From Treponema sp. (GTDB lineage Bacteria; Spirochaetota; Spirochaetia; Treponematales; Treponemataceae): a DNA stretch of 40,775 nt. Location of the stretch: the NCBI GenBank assembly GCA_018385315.1, contig JAHAZJ010000040.1, positions 1-40,775 of the forward strand, in the 5' to 3' direction. Made by a program: the position numbers and the translations under genes. This document shows positions 17,574 to 25,655 of this stretch, piece by piece. Each line of letters starts with the position of its first letter. Within the stretch, counting starts at the first letter, position 1. Under the pieces are notes generated by a model. That model had not been told where the DNA came from, did no database searches, and was given only the letters and a program-made list of their open reading frames with translations.

Positions 17574-18739
17574 TTCATCTTGTCCTTTACCATAGAAGCA
17601 ATTCTTTCCATAGCAATTTTAATTTTATTAATATCTGTTGCGTAACAGCAGCGAATAAAGCCTTCTCCACCTGCACCAAAACAAGTTCCTGGTACAACGG
17701 CAACATTATGTTTTTCAATTAATTCGGTGGCGAAAGCTTCAGAAGTCATTCCTGTTGGTCGGATATCTGGGAACATATAGAATGCACCTTCTGGTTCAAT
17801 ACAAGGCAAGCCCATATCAATAAAAGCTTTATACATTAAATTACGGCGTTGCTGATAACTTATACGCATTTTTTCTACATCGGCCCAGGCATTGCGCAAA
17901 CCTTCTGCAGCACCATACTGACTGAAAATAGGAGGACAAATTGAATTATAAGCATGAAGTTTGCAACACTGAACCAATAAATCATGGGGAGCACAAATAA
18001 AACCAATACGCCAGCCTGTCATAGCAAAGGCTTTTGAAAAACCATTGAAAATAATGGCATAATCTTTCATGCCAGGGAACTGACCAATTGAAACATGCTT
18101 ATTTTCACCGTAAATCAGTTCACAATAGATTTCATCACTTAAACACCAGATTTCGTGTTTTTTTACAACTTCTGCAATTTTTTCCAATTCACTGGCAGGA
18201 ATAATTCGACCAGTAGGATTACTTGGAGAACAGAACATAACAGCCTTTGTTTTTTCTGTGCAGGCAGCTTCAATTTGCTGGGCAGTTGGGAAAAAGTTGT
18301 TTACAGATGTATCAAGATGAATTACCTTTGCACCACATAAATCTGCCAAGGGCTGATAGTTTACATAGCAAGGTTCACAAACAATAATTTCATCTCCTGG
18401 ATTCAAAATAGAACGGAGTACAATATCAAGACCTTCAGAGGCACCAACAGTTGGAAGTATTTCTGTCTGAGGATCATAATCCATATTATAACGACGCATG
18501 TATTTTGCAATCTCTTCACGAAGTTCAATTAATCCCCAGTTTGAAGTATAAGATGTATGTCCCTTTTCAAGATGATAAAATGCTTCTTCACGAATTACCC
18601 ATGGAGTTGGAAAATCTGGCTCACCTACACCAAGAGAGATAATATCATCATGACCAATACACAATTCAAAAAATTTACGAATCCCAGAAGGTGGGATTTC
18701 ACACATTTTAGTACAAAATTTATCTTTTCTATTATTCAT
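17570..18739 (-). CDS. Class I/II PLP-dependent aminotransferase
   Basis: 389 residues. PLP-binding residues are in place: Lys236 in NGFSKAFAMTGWR (Schiff base), N174 in SPSNPTG, D202 and Y205 in SDEIYCE, R244. The N-terminal pattern (GVGEPDFPTPWVI, then YTSNWGLIELREEIAKYM) is that of the aspartate/alanine aminotransferase I-gamma group. It transfers amino groups between amino acids and 2-oxoacids; substrate not certain. The lrp-like gene 14 bp upstream is likely to control it. AGGA before the ATG. Confidence 0.93.
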   Translation of the reverse strand: MNNRKDKFCTKMCEIPPSGIRKFFELCIGHDDIISLGVGEPDFPTPWVIREEAFYHLEKGHTSYTSNWGLIELREEIAKYMRRYNMDYDPQTEILPTVGASEGLDIVLRSILNPGDEIIVCEPCYVNYQPLADLCGAKVIHLDTSVNNFFPTAQQIEAACTEKTKAVMFCSPSNPTGRIIPASELEKIAEVVKKHEIWCLSDEIYCELIYGENKHVSIGQFPGMKDYAIIFNGFSKAFAMTGWRIGFICAPHDLLVQCCKLHAYNSICPPIFSQYGAAEGLRNAWADVEKMRISYQQRRNLMYKAFIDMGLPCIEPEGAFYMFPDIRPTGMTSEAFATELIEKHNVAVVPGTCFGAGGEGFIRCCYATDINKIKIAMERIASMVKDKMK

Positions 18740-18753
18740 TACTATATCCTAAA

Positions 18754-19236
18754 TTAAGCATGCATTTCACGCTTGTCGCATTCATCTTCTACATAAACAA
18801 TATCATTTTCTTTATATTTCTTTAGAATAAAACTAGTTTTTGTAGAACGAACTCCATCCAAAGTTGAAAGCTTTTCACTTACAAACATTGCTACTTCACG
18901 TAAGTTGTCGCCTTCAATAATAACCTTTAAATCGTATCCACCACTCATTAAATAAAGAGAGCGAACCTGTGGAAAACGATAGATTCTGTCAGCAATAGCA
19001 TCGAATCCATGTTCCCGCTGTGGTTGAACCTGAATCTGGATTTCTGCCAAAACTTTGTCTTTCGCGACCGCATCTTTTTCCGGATTTACAATGGCGGCAT
19101 ATCCTAATACTACTCCGTCGTCTTCAAGCTTTTTAATGATTGACTGAACTTCTGCCACTGTTTTTTTAGTCATAGCTGCAATATCTTCTGCTGATAATCT
19201 GGCATTTTGACGTAATAAATTAAGAATTTCTTCCAT
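18754..19236 (-). CDS. Lrp/AsnC family transcriptional regulator
   Basis: 160 residues. N-terminal winged helix-turn-helix about 1-50 (LLRQNARLSAEDIAAMTKKTVAEVQSIIKKLEDDGVVLGY) and a C-terminal RAM ligand-binding domain about 65-145 (VLAEIQIQVQPQREHGFDAIADRI, then VRSLYLMSGGYDLKVIIEGDNLREVAMFV). These regulators respond to amino acids and typically control the adjacent amino-acid gene as well as themselves. It is first in the nine-gene operon, so it may control all of it. GGAGG site upstream of the ATG. Confidence 0.93.
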   Translation of the reverse strand: MEEILNLLRQNARLSAEDIAAMTKKTVAEVQSIIKKLEDDGVVLGYAAIVNPEKDAVAKDKVLAEIQIQVQPQREHGFDAIADRIYRFPQVRSLYLMSGGYDLKVIIEGDNLREVAMFVSEKLSTLDGVRSTKTSFILKKYKENDIVYVEDECDKREMHA

Positions 19237-19252
19237 AATAATTTTGCCTCCA

Positions 19253-19276
19253 TGTATATTTTTTAAATAACATACA
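19253..19276 (-). promoter_or_regulatory. AT-rich dyad upstream of the Lrp-like gene, possible operator
   Basis: TGTAT and ATACA arms separated by 14 AT-rich bases, just upstream of the ribosome site. Lrp/AsnC regulators often bind such AT-rich dyads in their own promoter. Short arms, so weakly supported. Confidence 0.25.
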
Positions 19277-19309
19277 GAGTTTATTTTACCTTTAAATGAA
19301 TAATTTTAC

Positions 19310-19339
19310 AATCTAGAGGGGAAAAACTTTTTTTGTCAA
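19310..19339 (-). promoter_or_regulatory. Probable promoter of the nine-gene operon
   Basis: TTGACA (19334-19339) and TAGATT (19310-19315) on the minus strand with an 18-bp spacer, about 74 bp before the Lrp ATG. The -35 box is perfect and the -10 box is moderate. Confidence 0.45.
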
Positions 19340-19356
19340 GATAAACATGTATCTGG

Positions 19357-20220
19357 TTATACCGTTTTCTTCCTTCCACAAAGTACTACTGCTGCAAAAA
19401 TTAAAAGAATTCCCAGCACTTTTACTAAACTAAGCTCTTCTTTCCACAAAAAGATTCCTATAAGACAGCCTACAAGAGGTTCAATTGTAACAATAATGGC
19501 GGCATGACCTGTTTCCAGTCCCCTTAAACCAAAGGTATATAAAATATAGGGCAGCACAGTACAAAAGAAAGAAATGCCCAAAAAGAAGAATACAGATTTT
19601 AGATTAAGATTTTGAACCACAGATGGTAAATCTCCAAATGGCAAAAGACTTACTGCTGAAAAAACAAAAGTATAAAAAGTAACAGTAAGGGAATCATATT
19701 TTTCCAATGCGTAACGACTGAAAATTGAATATAAAGCGTAACCTAAGCCGGCACATAATCCTATAAGAATTCCTCTGCCGCTAATATAAGAATTACCACT
19801 TCCCAGCCCCGTAACCATAACACAGCCAGCCATGGCAAACACAACAGCAATTACTTTGGGAAAGGAAAAATCTTCTCCAAAAAGGAAAAATGAAAATATC
19901 AGAACAAAAATTGGAGAAGTATACAACAAAATTACAGCAACAGAAGCTCCAATTTCCAATATAGAACGGAAGTAGCAGACAGAAAAGAATGTTAGACTTA
20001 TTATCCCTGTCCCCATAAACATCCACAAATCTTTTAATTCAATTTTAAAAAGACTTTTATCTTTAAAAAATATAAACAGAAAAAGAATTACTGCAGAAAT
20101 AAGAGCCCTGCATAACATAATACTTAAGGTTCCAAAGCCTGCAGTATCCAGAGTTTTAAGGAAAACCGAAATAGTCCCCCATAAAACTCCGGCCAAAATT
20201 GTGCTTAATGTATACTTCAT
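19357..20220 (-). CDS. EamA/DMT-family permease
   Basis: 287 residues, about ten membrane helices in two EamA repeats. Typical features are the opening TILAGVLWGTISVFLKTL and the second repeat around GLGYALYSIFSRYAL. The proline- and glycine-containing helix ends such as HAAIIVTIEPLVGCLIG are also typical. DMT proteins export or import amino acids, nucleotide sugars or other metabolites; this one cannot be assigned. It lies 18 bp after the GH115 gene and is probably co-transcribed, so transport of a sugar-related product is possible but not shown. Confidence 0.88.
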   Translation of the reverse strand: MKYTLSTILAGVLWGTISVFLKTLDTAGFGTLSIMLCRALISAVILFLFIFFKDKSLFKIELKDLWMFMGTGIISLTFFSVCYFRSILEIGASVAVILLYTSPIFVLIFSFFLFGEDFSFPKVIAVVFAMAGCVMVTGLGSGNSYISGRGILIGLCAGLGYALYSIFSRYALEKYDSLTVTFYTFVFSAVSLLPFGDLPSVVQNLNLKSVFFFLGISFFCTVLPYILYTFGLRGLETGHAAIIVTIEPLVGCLIGIFLWKEELSLVKVLGILLIFAAVVLCGRKKTV

Positions 20221-20238
20221 AAAACTTACCTGTAAAAA

Positions 20239-23124
20239 TTATTTTACCCTGTAAGTTTCTGGTGCTCCTAAATATGAATAGGGCATTTTATATTCACTTG
20301 AATGAATAAGGATTTTTTCAAGTACAATATTTGGAGTTACAGGATAAATACGTAATGTATTTAACCCTTTTTTACAATTTTGGTAAACAGTAGAAATACG
20401 GATATTATTAGCAATATCGGTACCCCATACCACATTATTATCACCAACTGCAAAAGCTTTTGAATCTACTGCATCTTTAAGCAATTTTTCTCCATTTACT
20501 TCTACAATAAACTGTTCTTTATTATCTTTGTAAGCAGGATTGGAAGGATTCAGATAAAAATCAAAAGCACATACATCATCTTTTTCTGCAACAAACTCAT
20601 ACTGGACAAATGGAGCATTTTTTCCCTTTTCATAACTGTTGATAACAGGGAAGGCTTTTACTGCAGATAAAGTTTTTCCATAACCAGGCAAAATCTTAAA
20701 TTCGGCGCCGTCTTTTCCAGTACCAAGGGCGGTAAAATGTTCTGCTTCCATACTGATATAAGAAGTTGTTTGGATGAAAGTATTCTTTTTAAAATTTGAC
20801 CCTGTCCCTTTTGTCAGATTTTCAGGCTCTTCTGCAAGGATATGAACAAAAACAGTATCACGGCCATCATCACCATTAATTACCAGCACTGCATTCTTGC
20901 ATTTTGCTGATTCTAGATTTTTTCTATCCACAGTCAATGTAATTTTCTTAAGCTGCAAGGTACTGTCATCTTTAATGTCCAAAGCAAGCCAGTTTTTAGC
21001 ACCATCATCCTGTAATTCAATTTTCCAAGCCAAATCAGTTTTCCATTCACAACAAAGGCCCAGGTTTACAACAACTTCTGTTACCTCAGGATTTCTAAAT
21101 GCATCACTATAAAGATGTTTATTTGTCCATTCCTGACCACTTGTAACAGTTTCATTTCCTTCGACCCAAACTGCAAAACGACTTTTACGTGTTGGTTCCA
21201 CATAAATATATGATGGATAACTATTCATTGCTTCACACCAGGTATTAAATCCAAAGTGTTCAGACCAGCCCATTGCATAAAAACGACCACCATCAACTTT
21301 ATCATTTTCCCCAATTAGAGCTTTGTCATATGCAACACACTCCCGAACTTTGTCAGCATAAAGATTTGCACAAGTCATGTTATGTTTAGCAAACCATTTG
21401 TTTTTACCACTAAGCAGCTGCATTTTCAAAACATTCATTGTTCCACAAGCTGGATAAATAATCTGTGCAAAAATACCAGGATAACTAACTGATTTTTCAG
21501 TTTCTTTTTTCAACTTTTCAGCCGCAGCAATTATACTTTCTGCCCTTTCCAAAAGCTTATCTGCTTCACTAAAATTTACAGCGCTAAAAGTTTCAGGTTT
21601 AAGAGCTTCAGTTCTGCAAAGATGGGCAATTTTCGTATAACCATCAATAATATAAAATGCTGATTCTTTCTGCTCTGGTGTAAGTGATGAAAACTGTTTT
21701 TCAATCCATTTGCGTGTATATTCCTGTGTTGTTTCTTCATCACGGCTATATTTTTCATAATCATAAGCAAGATCCAGGAAGTAGGAAAGAGGAAATTCAT
21801 TAGTCATAATATCCCCAACATTTACTATCCATAAATCACGAATTCCAAAATCATAAGCCCCACACATCTGTTCTTTTACCTTTGGAAGATATGATGTATT
21901 AATCCATTCATAACTGTATGGCCAGCCATGGTAATCAAAATGATAATACATACCATAACCACCCTTGTGATTACGCATCTTTTCAGTTGGAACAGTACGA
22001 AGATTACCATGATTATCATCACAAAGCATAAGTGTTACGCCCTCAAGTTCTGGATCATCCATCAAACCTTTTGTATGCTTATCACCATAAAAATATGGTT
22101 CAACTTCTTTATATAAAGCAAGCATTCTTGGTACAGACTGCAAATCTTTATTAACATACTTTTTGATAAGACTATTTTGTGTTTTAAGAACATCCCGAAG
22201 TAAATCAATATTATCTTTAAGAGTTGCATTCTGCATAATGGCAGTATCAGCTTCACCACGCATTCCTACAGTGATTACATTTTCAAAGCGACCATTACGT
22301 TTAAGACCATCTTCCCAGAATTTTGTTATACCCTTTTCGTTTGATCTGAAATTCCATGCATCTCCATAAATAGAATCTTTTCCACGAAGATGTTTATATT
22401 CCTCTCCAGCACGGCAGCAAGGTTCATGATGAGAAGCACCCATAATAACACCAAGTTCATCTGCCAATTCTGCATTTAATAAATCTGGACCATCATCACT
22501 AAAACGTGAAGCCCACATTGCAGGCCATAAATAGTTACCTTTGAGACGAAGCAATAATTCAAAAACATGTTCATACATTTTTGCATTTACGCCGCCAAAA
22601 TTATGATTTGCCCAATTTCCAAAGGCAGGCCATTCATCATTAATAAAGAAACCGCGGAATTTTACAGAAGGTTCTTTAGAAACAAACTGCTGGTCATTTA
22701 ATTCCATACAGTCTTTCTTTTCTGGCTGAATATTATCCCAATCTACAAGAGGACTAACCCCCATCATTTCTGAAAGATGGAAAAGACCATAAATAGCACC
22801 ACGTTTATCGCTACCAGCAATTGTTATCAAATTTCCTTTTACACAGAAACCATAAACTTCATTTTTTCCGGTGATTTGATCCAAATCAACAATCCCCTGT
22901 GCAGAACAATCTTTAATAAGTGTACTGTTACATGCTGTACCAAAAATTAAAACTGGAGTTTCTTTGTTTAAATTTAAAACTTCTTCAAAAGAATCAATCT
23001 CTAAAATTTCTGGAATAAAACCAAAAACACGATTTACATCCTGACAAACTTTTGCGGCAATTTTCTTTACCCCAGATAATTCATTTGAACTACATACAAA
23101 ACTCAACTTATTAGATAACTGCAT
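20239..23124 (-). CDS. Glycoside hydrolase family 115 (alpha-glucuronidase type)
   Basis: 961 residues. Family features are RGFFINDEWPAFGNWA (157-172), PAMWASRFSDDGP (201-213), LGVIMGASHHEPCCR (224-238) and a long (alpha/beta)8 core, with a C-terminal beta domain about 790-955. Known GH115 enzymes release 4-O-methyl-glucuronic acid from xylan side chains. There is no signal peptide, so it probably acts on imported oligosaccharides in the cytoplasm. AGGAAGG precedes the ATG. First gene of a pair with the DMT permease; no xylanase or sugar transporter is adjacent. Confidence 0.9.
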   Translation of the reverse strand: MQLSNKLSFVCSSNELSGVKKIAAKVCQDVNRVFGFIPEILEIDSFEEVLNLNKETPVLIFGTACNSTLIKDCSAQGIVDLDQITGKNEVYGFCVKGNLITIAGSDKRGAIYGLFHLSEMMGVSPLVDWDNIQPEKKDCMELNDQQFVSKEPSVKFRGFFINDEWPAFGNWANHNFGGVNAKMYEHVFELLLRLKGNYLWPAMWASRFSDDGPDLLNAELADELGVIMGASHHEPCCRAGEEYKHLRGKDSIYGDAWNFRSNEKGITKFWEDGLKRNGRFENVITVGMRGEADTAIMQNATLKDNIDLLRDVLKTQNSLIKKYVNKDLQSVPRMLALYKEVEPYFYGDKHTKGLMDDPELEGVTLMLCDDNHGNLRTVPTEKMRNHKGGYGMYYHFDYHGWPYSYEWINTSYLPKVKEQMCGAYDFGIRDLWIVNVGDIMTNEFPLSYFLDLAYDYEKYSRDEETTQEYTRKWIEKQFSSLTPEQKESAFYIIDGYTKIAHLCRTEALKPETFSAVNFSEADKLLERAESIIAAAEKLKKETEKSVSYPGIFAQIIYPACGTMNVLKMQLLSGKNKWFAKHNMTCANLYADKVRECVAYDKALIGENDKVDGGRFYAMGWSEHFGFNTWCEAMNSYPSYIYVEPTRKSRFAVWVEGNETVTSGQEWTNKHLYSDAFRNPEVTEVVVNLGLCCEWKTDLAWKIELQDDGAKNWLALDIKDDSTLQLKKITLTVDRKNLESAKCKNAVLVINGDDGRDTVFVHILAEEPENLTKGTGSNFKKNTFIQTTSYISMEAEHFTALGTGKDGAEFKILPGYGKTLSAVKAFPVINSYEKGKNAPFVQYEFVAEKDDVCAFDFYLNPSNPAYKDNKEQFIVEVNGEKLLKDAVDSKAFAVGDNNVVWGTDIANNIRISTVYQNCKKGLNTLRIYPVTPNIVLEKILIHSSEYKMPYSYLGAPETYRVK

Positions 23125-23413
23125 AATGCCTTCCTTTATATTTATAACTTACATACTAATATACTACTGATAACGTATGCCGTCAACGAAAACCAATCCC
23201 ACTCCCATCCCAACTTGCGTACCGCAACTCAAACAATCTAACCATAGCAAATCTCTCTCTAAAAATGCGACCTAATTTCGCTTTTGTTCACTATGGGTTA
23301 AATTGCAAGAGGACTTCCGAAGAAGTCCTCTTGTCAATTTGAACCTAATTTATCATGCGCAAAGCGTCATGATATAGCAAAATAGACTGCACAAGGCTTG
23401 CCCTTGTGTCAGG
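23125..23413 (-). other. Structured non-coding region between pfk and the GH115 gene
   Basis: 289 bp without a convincing ORF. Four hairpins lie in 23242-23408. Nested CCATAG-CAAA/TTTG-CTATGG with an inner GCGA/TCGC stem (23242-23296). A perfect 12-bp stem at 23306-23333 whose minus-strand loop is C(TTCG)G. A 10-bp stem with one bulged T (23351-23374). A 7-bp stem at 23390-23408 just after the pfk stop. It may be the pfk 3' UTR, a small RNA, or the GH115 leader. A small TTGCG-TAC-CGCAA hairpin is at 23215-23227. Confidence 0.6.
23390..23408 (-). terminator. Possible weak terminator of pfk
   Basis: CACAAGG/CCTTGTG stem, five-base loop, five bases after the pfk stop codon on the minus strand. 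It is followed by TCTATTTTGC, only a weak T-tract, so read-through into the larger hairpins is plausible. Confidence 0.35.
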
Positions 23414-24814
23414 CTATTTCTTTTTCTGTTCAGAAGGCTTAGATTTAGCTCCTGCTACTGCAGCTGCCATTTTTTCCTGGGCCTTTTTCATATCATTTAC
23501 CATTAAGATTGGCTGACCTGTTGCATCAAGACAATCTCTCCACAATGCTCCTTCTGGATCTACTGCATTTCTGTGAGCAGTAACAGCCTTAATTGGTAAG
23601 TGAACAAATTTATCATGAACAAGACCAATAACACATTTTGTTTTACCAGCCATCGCAGCATGAACAGCATTATTACCAAGTCGTTCACAATATACAGAGT
23701 CTGCTGCTGTAGTTACAGAAGCACGAACCTGATATGAAGGGTCAATATACTTCAAGTTGATTTCAATATTTTTTGCTTTGAAATATTTTTCAATTTCAGT
23801 TTTAAGGAATAAACCGATATCAGCAAGTTTTTTGTTTCCAGAAGCATCTGTAGCACCTGTAGAAGCCAGTAAATCCTGACCTGCACCTTCAGATACAACA
23901 ATTACAGCATGACCACGTTTTGCAAGACGGCGTTCCAGGGAAGCTAAGAATCCGTTTTCTCCTTCCATTTCAAAAGGAACTTCAGGAATTAAACAGAAGT
24001 TTGTTTCATGACTAGAAAGGGCAGCATATGCAGCAATAAATCCTGCTTCACGTCCCATTAATTTTACAAGACCAATACCATTTATCTGGCTAAAAGCTTC
24101 CATGTGAACAGCAGCAACAGTTTCTTTTGCTCTCTGTACAGCTGTTTCAAAACCAAATGAACGGTCAATGAACATTAAGTCATTATCAACTGTCTTTGGA
24201 ATACCAACAACAGCACATTTCATACTACGTTTTTCAACTTCACAAGCGATATCGTAAGCACCACGCTGAGTTCCATCGCCACCAATGATAAAGAGCATGT
24301 TAATACCATCTCTTTCAAGACAATCAACAATTTCAGAAACCCTCTGTCCACCACCACGGCTAGTTCCAAGGTATGTACCACCAATCTTGTGAATTTCATC
24401 AATAAGATAACGATCTAATTCGATTGGTTCATAACCTTCTTCTGCAAAGAAACCATGATATCCAAAACGATAACCTTTAATATTTTTAACACCATAACGA
24501 GTATTCAAACAACGTACAATTGCGCGAATAACGTCATTTAATCCAGGACACAATCCACCACAAGTACAAATCCCTGCTTTTGCATGTTTAGGATCAAAGT
24601 AGATTTTTTCTCTTGGACCTGCTTTTTCCATAAGGTTTGAAGAATCTAAAACGATAGGTTTTGATGTATCAAACACATTTACGTCATTAATAACAAATGA
24701 TGTATCACGAACATAATTTGCTGTGTAATCACCATGTGCTGTTGAAAGTTTGATTGGAGACTGAATTGTACAAGGTCCCAATGTGTCAATTGTAAAGTCG
24801 AATTTTTCTTCCAT
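23414..24814 (-). CDS. 6-phosphofructokinase (long, plant/trypanosome-like group)
   Basis: 466 residues. [16 protein letters not shown] (82-97) binds phosphates; [10 protein letters not shown] (177-186) and GIPKTVDND (204-212, base D210) form the active site. The Gly after GGD (G181) points to ATP, whereas K207 in PKTVDND is the residue seen in PPi enzymes. The Gly/Lys combination is that of the long ATP-dependent group found in plants, trypanosomes and spirochaetes. It phosphorylates fructose 6-phosphate in glycolysis. It has AGGAG before the ATG and stands alone, divergent from the BAX-inhibitor-like gene. The phosphate donor should be measured. Confidence 0.9.
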   Translation of the reverse strand: MEEKFDFTIDTLGPCTIQSPIKLSTAHGDYTANYVRDTSFVINDVNVFDTSKPIVLDSSNLMEKAGPREKIYFDPKHAKAGICTCGGLCPGLNDVIRAIVRCLNTRYGVKNIKGYRFGYHGFFAEEGYEPIELDRYLIDEIHKIGGTYLGTSRGGGQRVSEIVDCLERDGINMLFIIGGDGTQRGAYDIACEVEKRSMKCAVVGIPKTVDNDLMFIDRSFGFETAVQRAKETVAAVHMEAFSQINGIGLVKLMGREAGFIAAYAALSSHETNFCLIPEVPFEMEGENGFLASLERRLAKRGHAVIVVSEGAGQDLLASTGATDASGNKKLADIGLFLKTEIEKYFKAKNIEINLKYIDPSYQVRASVTTAADSVYCERLGNNAVHAAMAGKTKCVIGLVHDKFVHLPIKAVTAHRNAVDPEGALWRDCLDATGQPILMVNDMKKAQEKMAAAVAGAKSKPSEQKKK

Positions 24815-24926
24815 ATGAAAGACTCCTAATATAATGCGTGCTCTTGTTGTTTAATTAAATTTTTTCGATAGTATAGAATAAACCAGATATAAAAAAAAGT
24901 GAATAGGATAAGCCTTTAAAATGTAT

Positions 24927-24932
24927 TATAAT
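24927..24932 (+). promoter_or_regulatory. -10 box for the BAX-inhibitor-like gene
   Basis: Perfect TATAAT, 22 bp before the ATG at 24955. No -35 match at the normal spacing, so activity is uncertain. TTGGAGG is the ribosome site between it and the ATG. Confidence 0.4.
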
Positions 24933-24954
24933 ATTACAGATAGTTGGAGGTTAT

Positions 24955-25653
24955 ATGGCTACAAAAGCATTAACAAAACAATTGGCAGCTTCTAAAGAAG
25001 CTAGAAAATTTATTACAAGTGTTTATCTTTGGATGAGTATTGCACTATTATTAAGTGGATTAACTGCTTTTATTATTTCTAAAAATCAACCCCTTATTGA
25101 TTTATTATGGAAAACAAAGTACACAATCATTGGAATTTTAGTTTTTGAAATTGCTTTAGTATGGATTATTACAATAGTGATAGAAAAGATTAGTACGGTT
25201 ACTGCATCCATTTTATTTATTATTTATGCCATAGTAAATGGAATATCTCTTTCAGCCATCTTTATTGTATTTAAACTGTCTTCAATCACTTCAATCTTTT
25301 TGATTTCAGCTGGTATGTTTATCTGTATGTCTATTTTTGGTGCCTTTACAAAGTCCAGAATCAATTCATTTTACCGCTATTTTGTTATGACATTCTTTGG
25401 ACTTGCAATTGCAGGCCTTGTAAATTTTATTTTAAAGCTTGATTTTATTTCAATATTAATTTCTGTTATTTCAGTATTCCTTTTTATGGGATTAACAGTT
25501 GTTGAAACTCAGAAAATTGTTAAAACATCACAGTTAGCAGATGATTCTGACAAATTTAAAAAAGCTGCAATCTATGGTGCATTGCAGCTTTATATAGATT
25601 TTATTGGAATCTTCCTTAACCTGTTAAAATTGTTTGGTCGGGAAAGAGACTAA
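24955..25653 (+). CDS. BAX inhibitor-1/YccA-family membrane protein
   Basis: 232 residues with seven predicted membrane helices from about 20 to 225. The BI-1 family pattern is seen in FITSVYLWMSIALLLSGLTAF, the GAFTKSRI segment, and the C-terminal AIYGALQLYIDFIGIFLNLLKLFG, in which the conserved Asp lies in the last helix. Bacterial members can be pH-sensitive calcium leak channels or interact with the FtsH protease; which applies here is not known. A strong ribosome site (TTGGAGG) is present. Its stop is only 2 bp from the stop of the convergent permease gene. Confidence 0.9.
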   Translation: MATKALTKQLAASKEARKFITSVYLWMSIALLLSGLTAFIISKNQPLIDLLWKTKYTIIGILVFEIALVWIITIVIEKISTVTASILFIIYAIVNGISLSAIFIVFKLSSITSIFLISAGMFICMSIFGAFTKSRINSFYRYFVMTFFGLAIAGLVNFILKLDFISILISVISVFLFMGLTVVETQKIVKTSQLADDSDKFKKAAIYGALQLYIDFIGIFLNLLKLFGRERD

Positions 25654-25655
25654 AA

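Noticed and set aside
23309..23337. TTGACA on the minus strand at 23332-23337 as a promoter for the GH115 gene
   Set aside because: The correct spacing falls in the GC-rich perfect hairpin and no -10 box is present.
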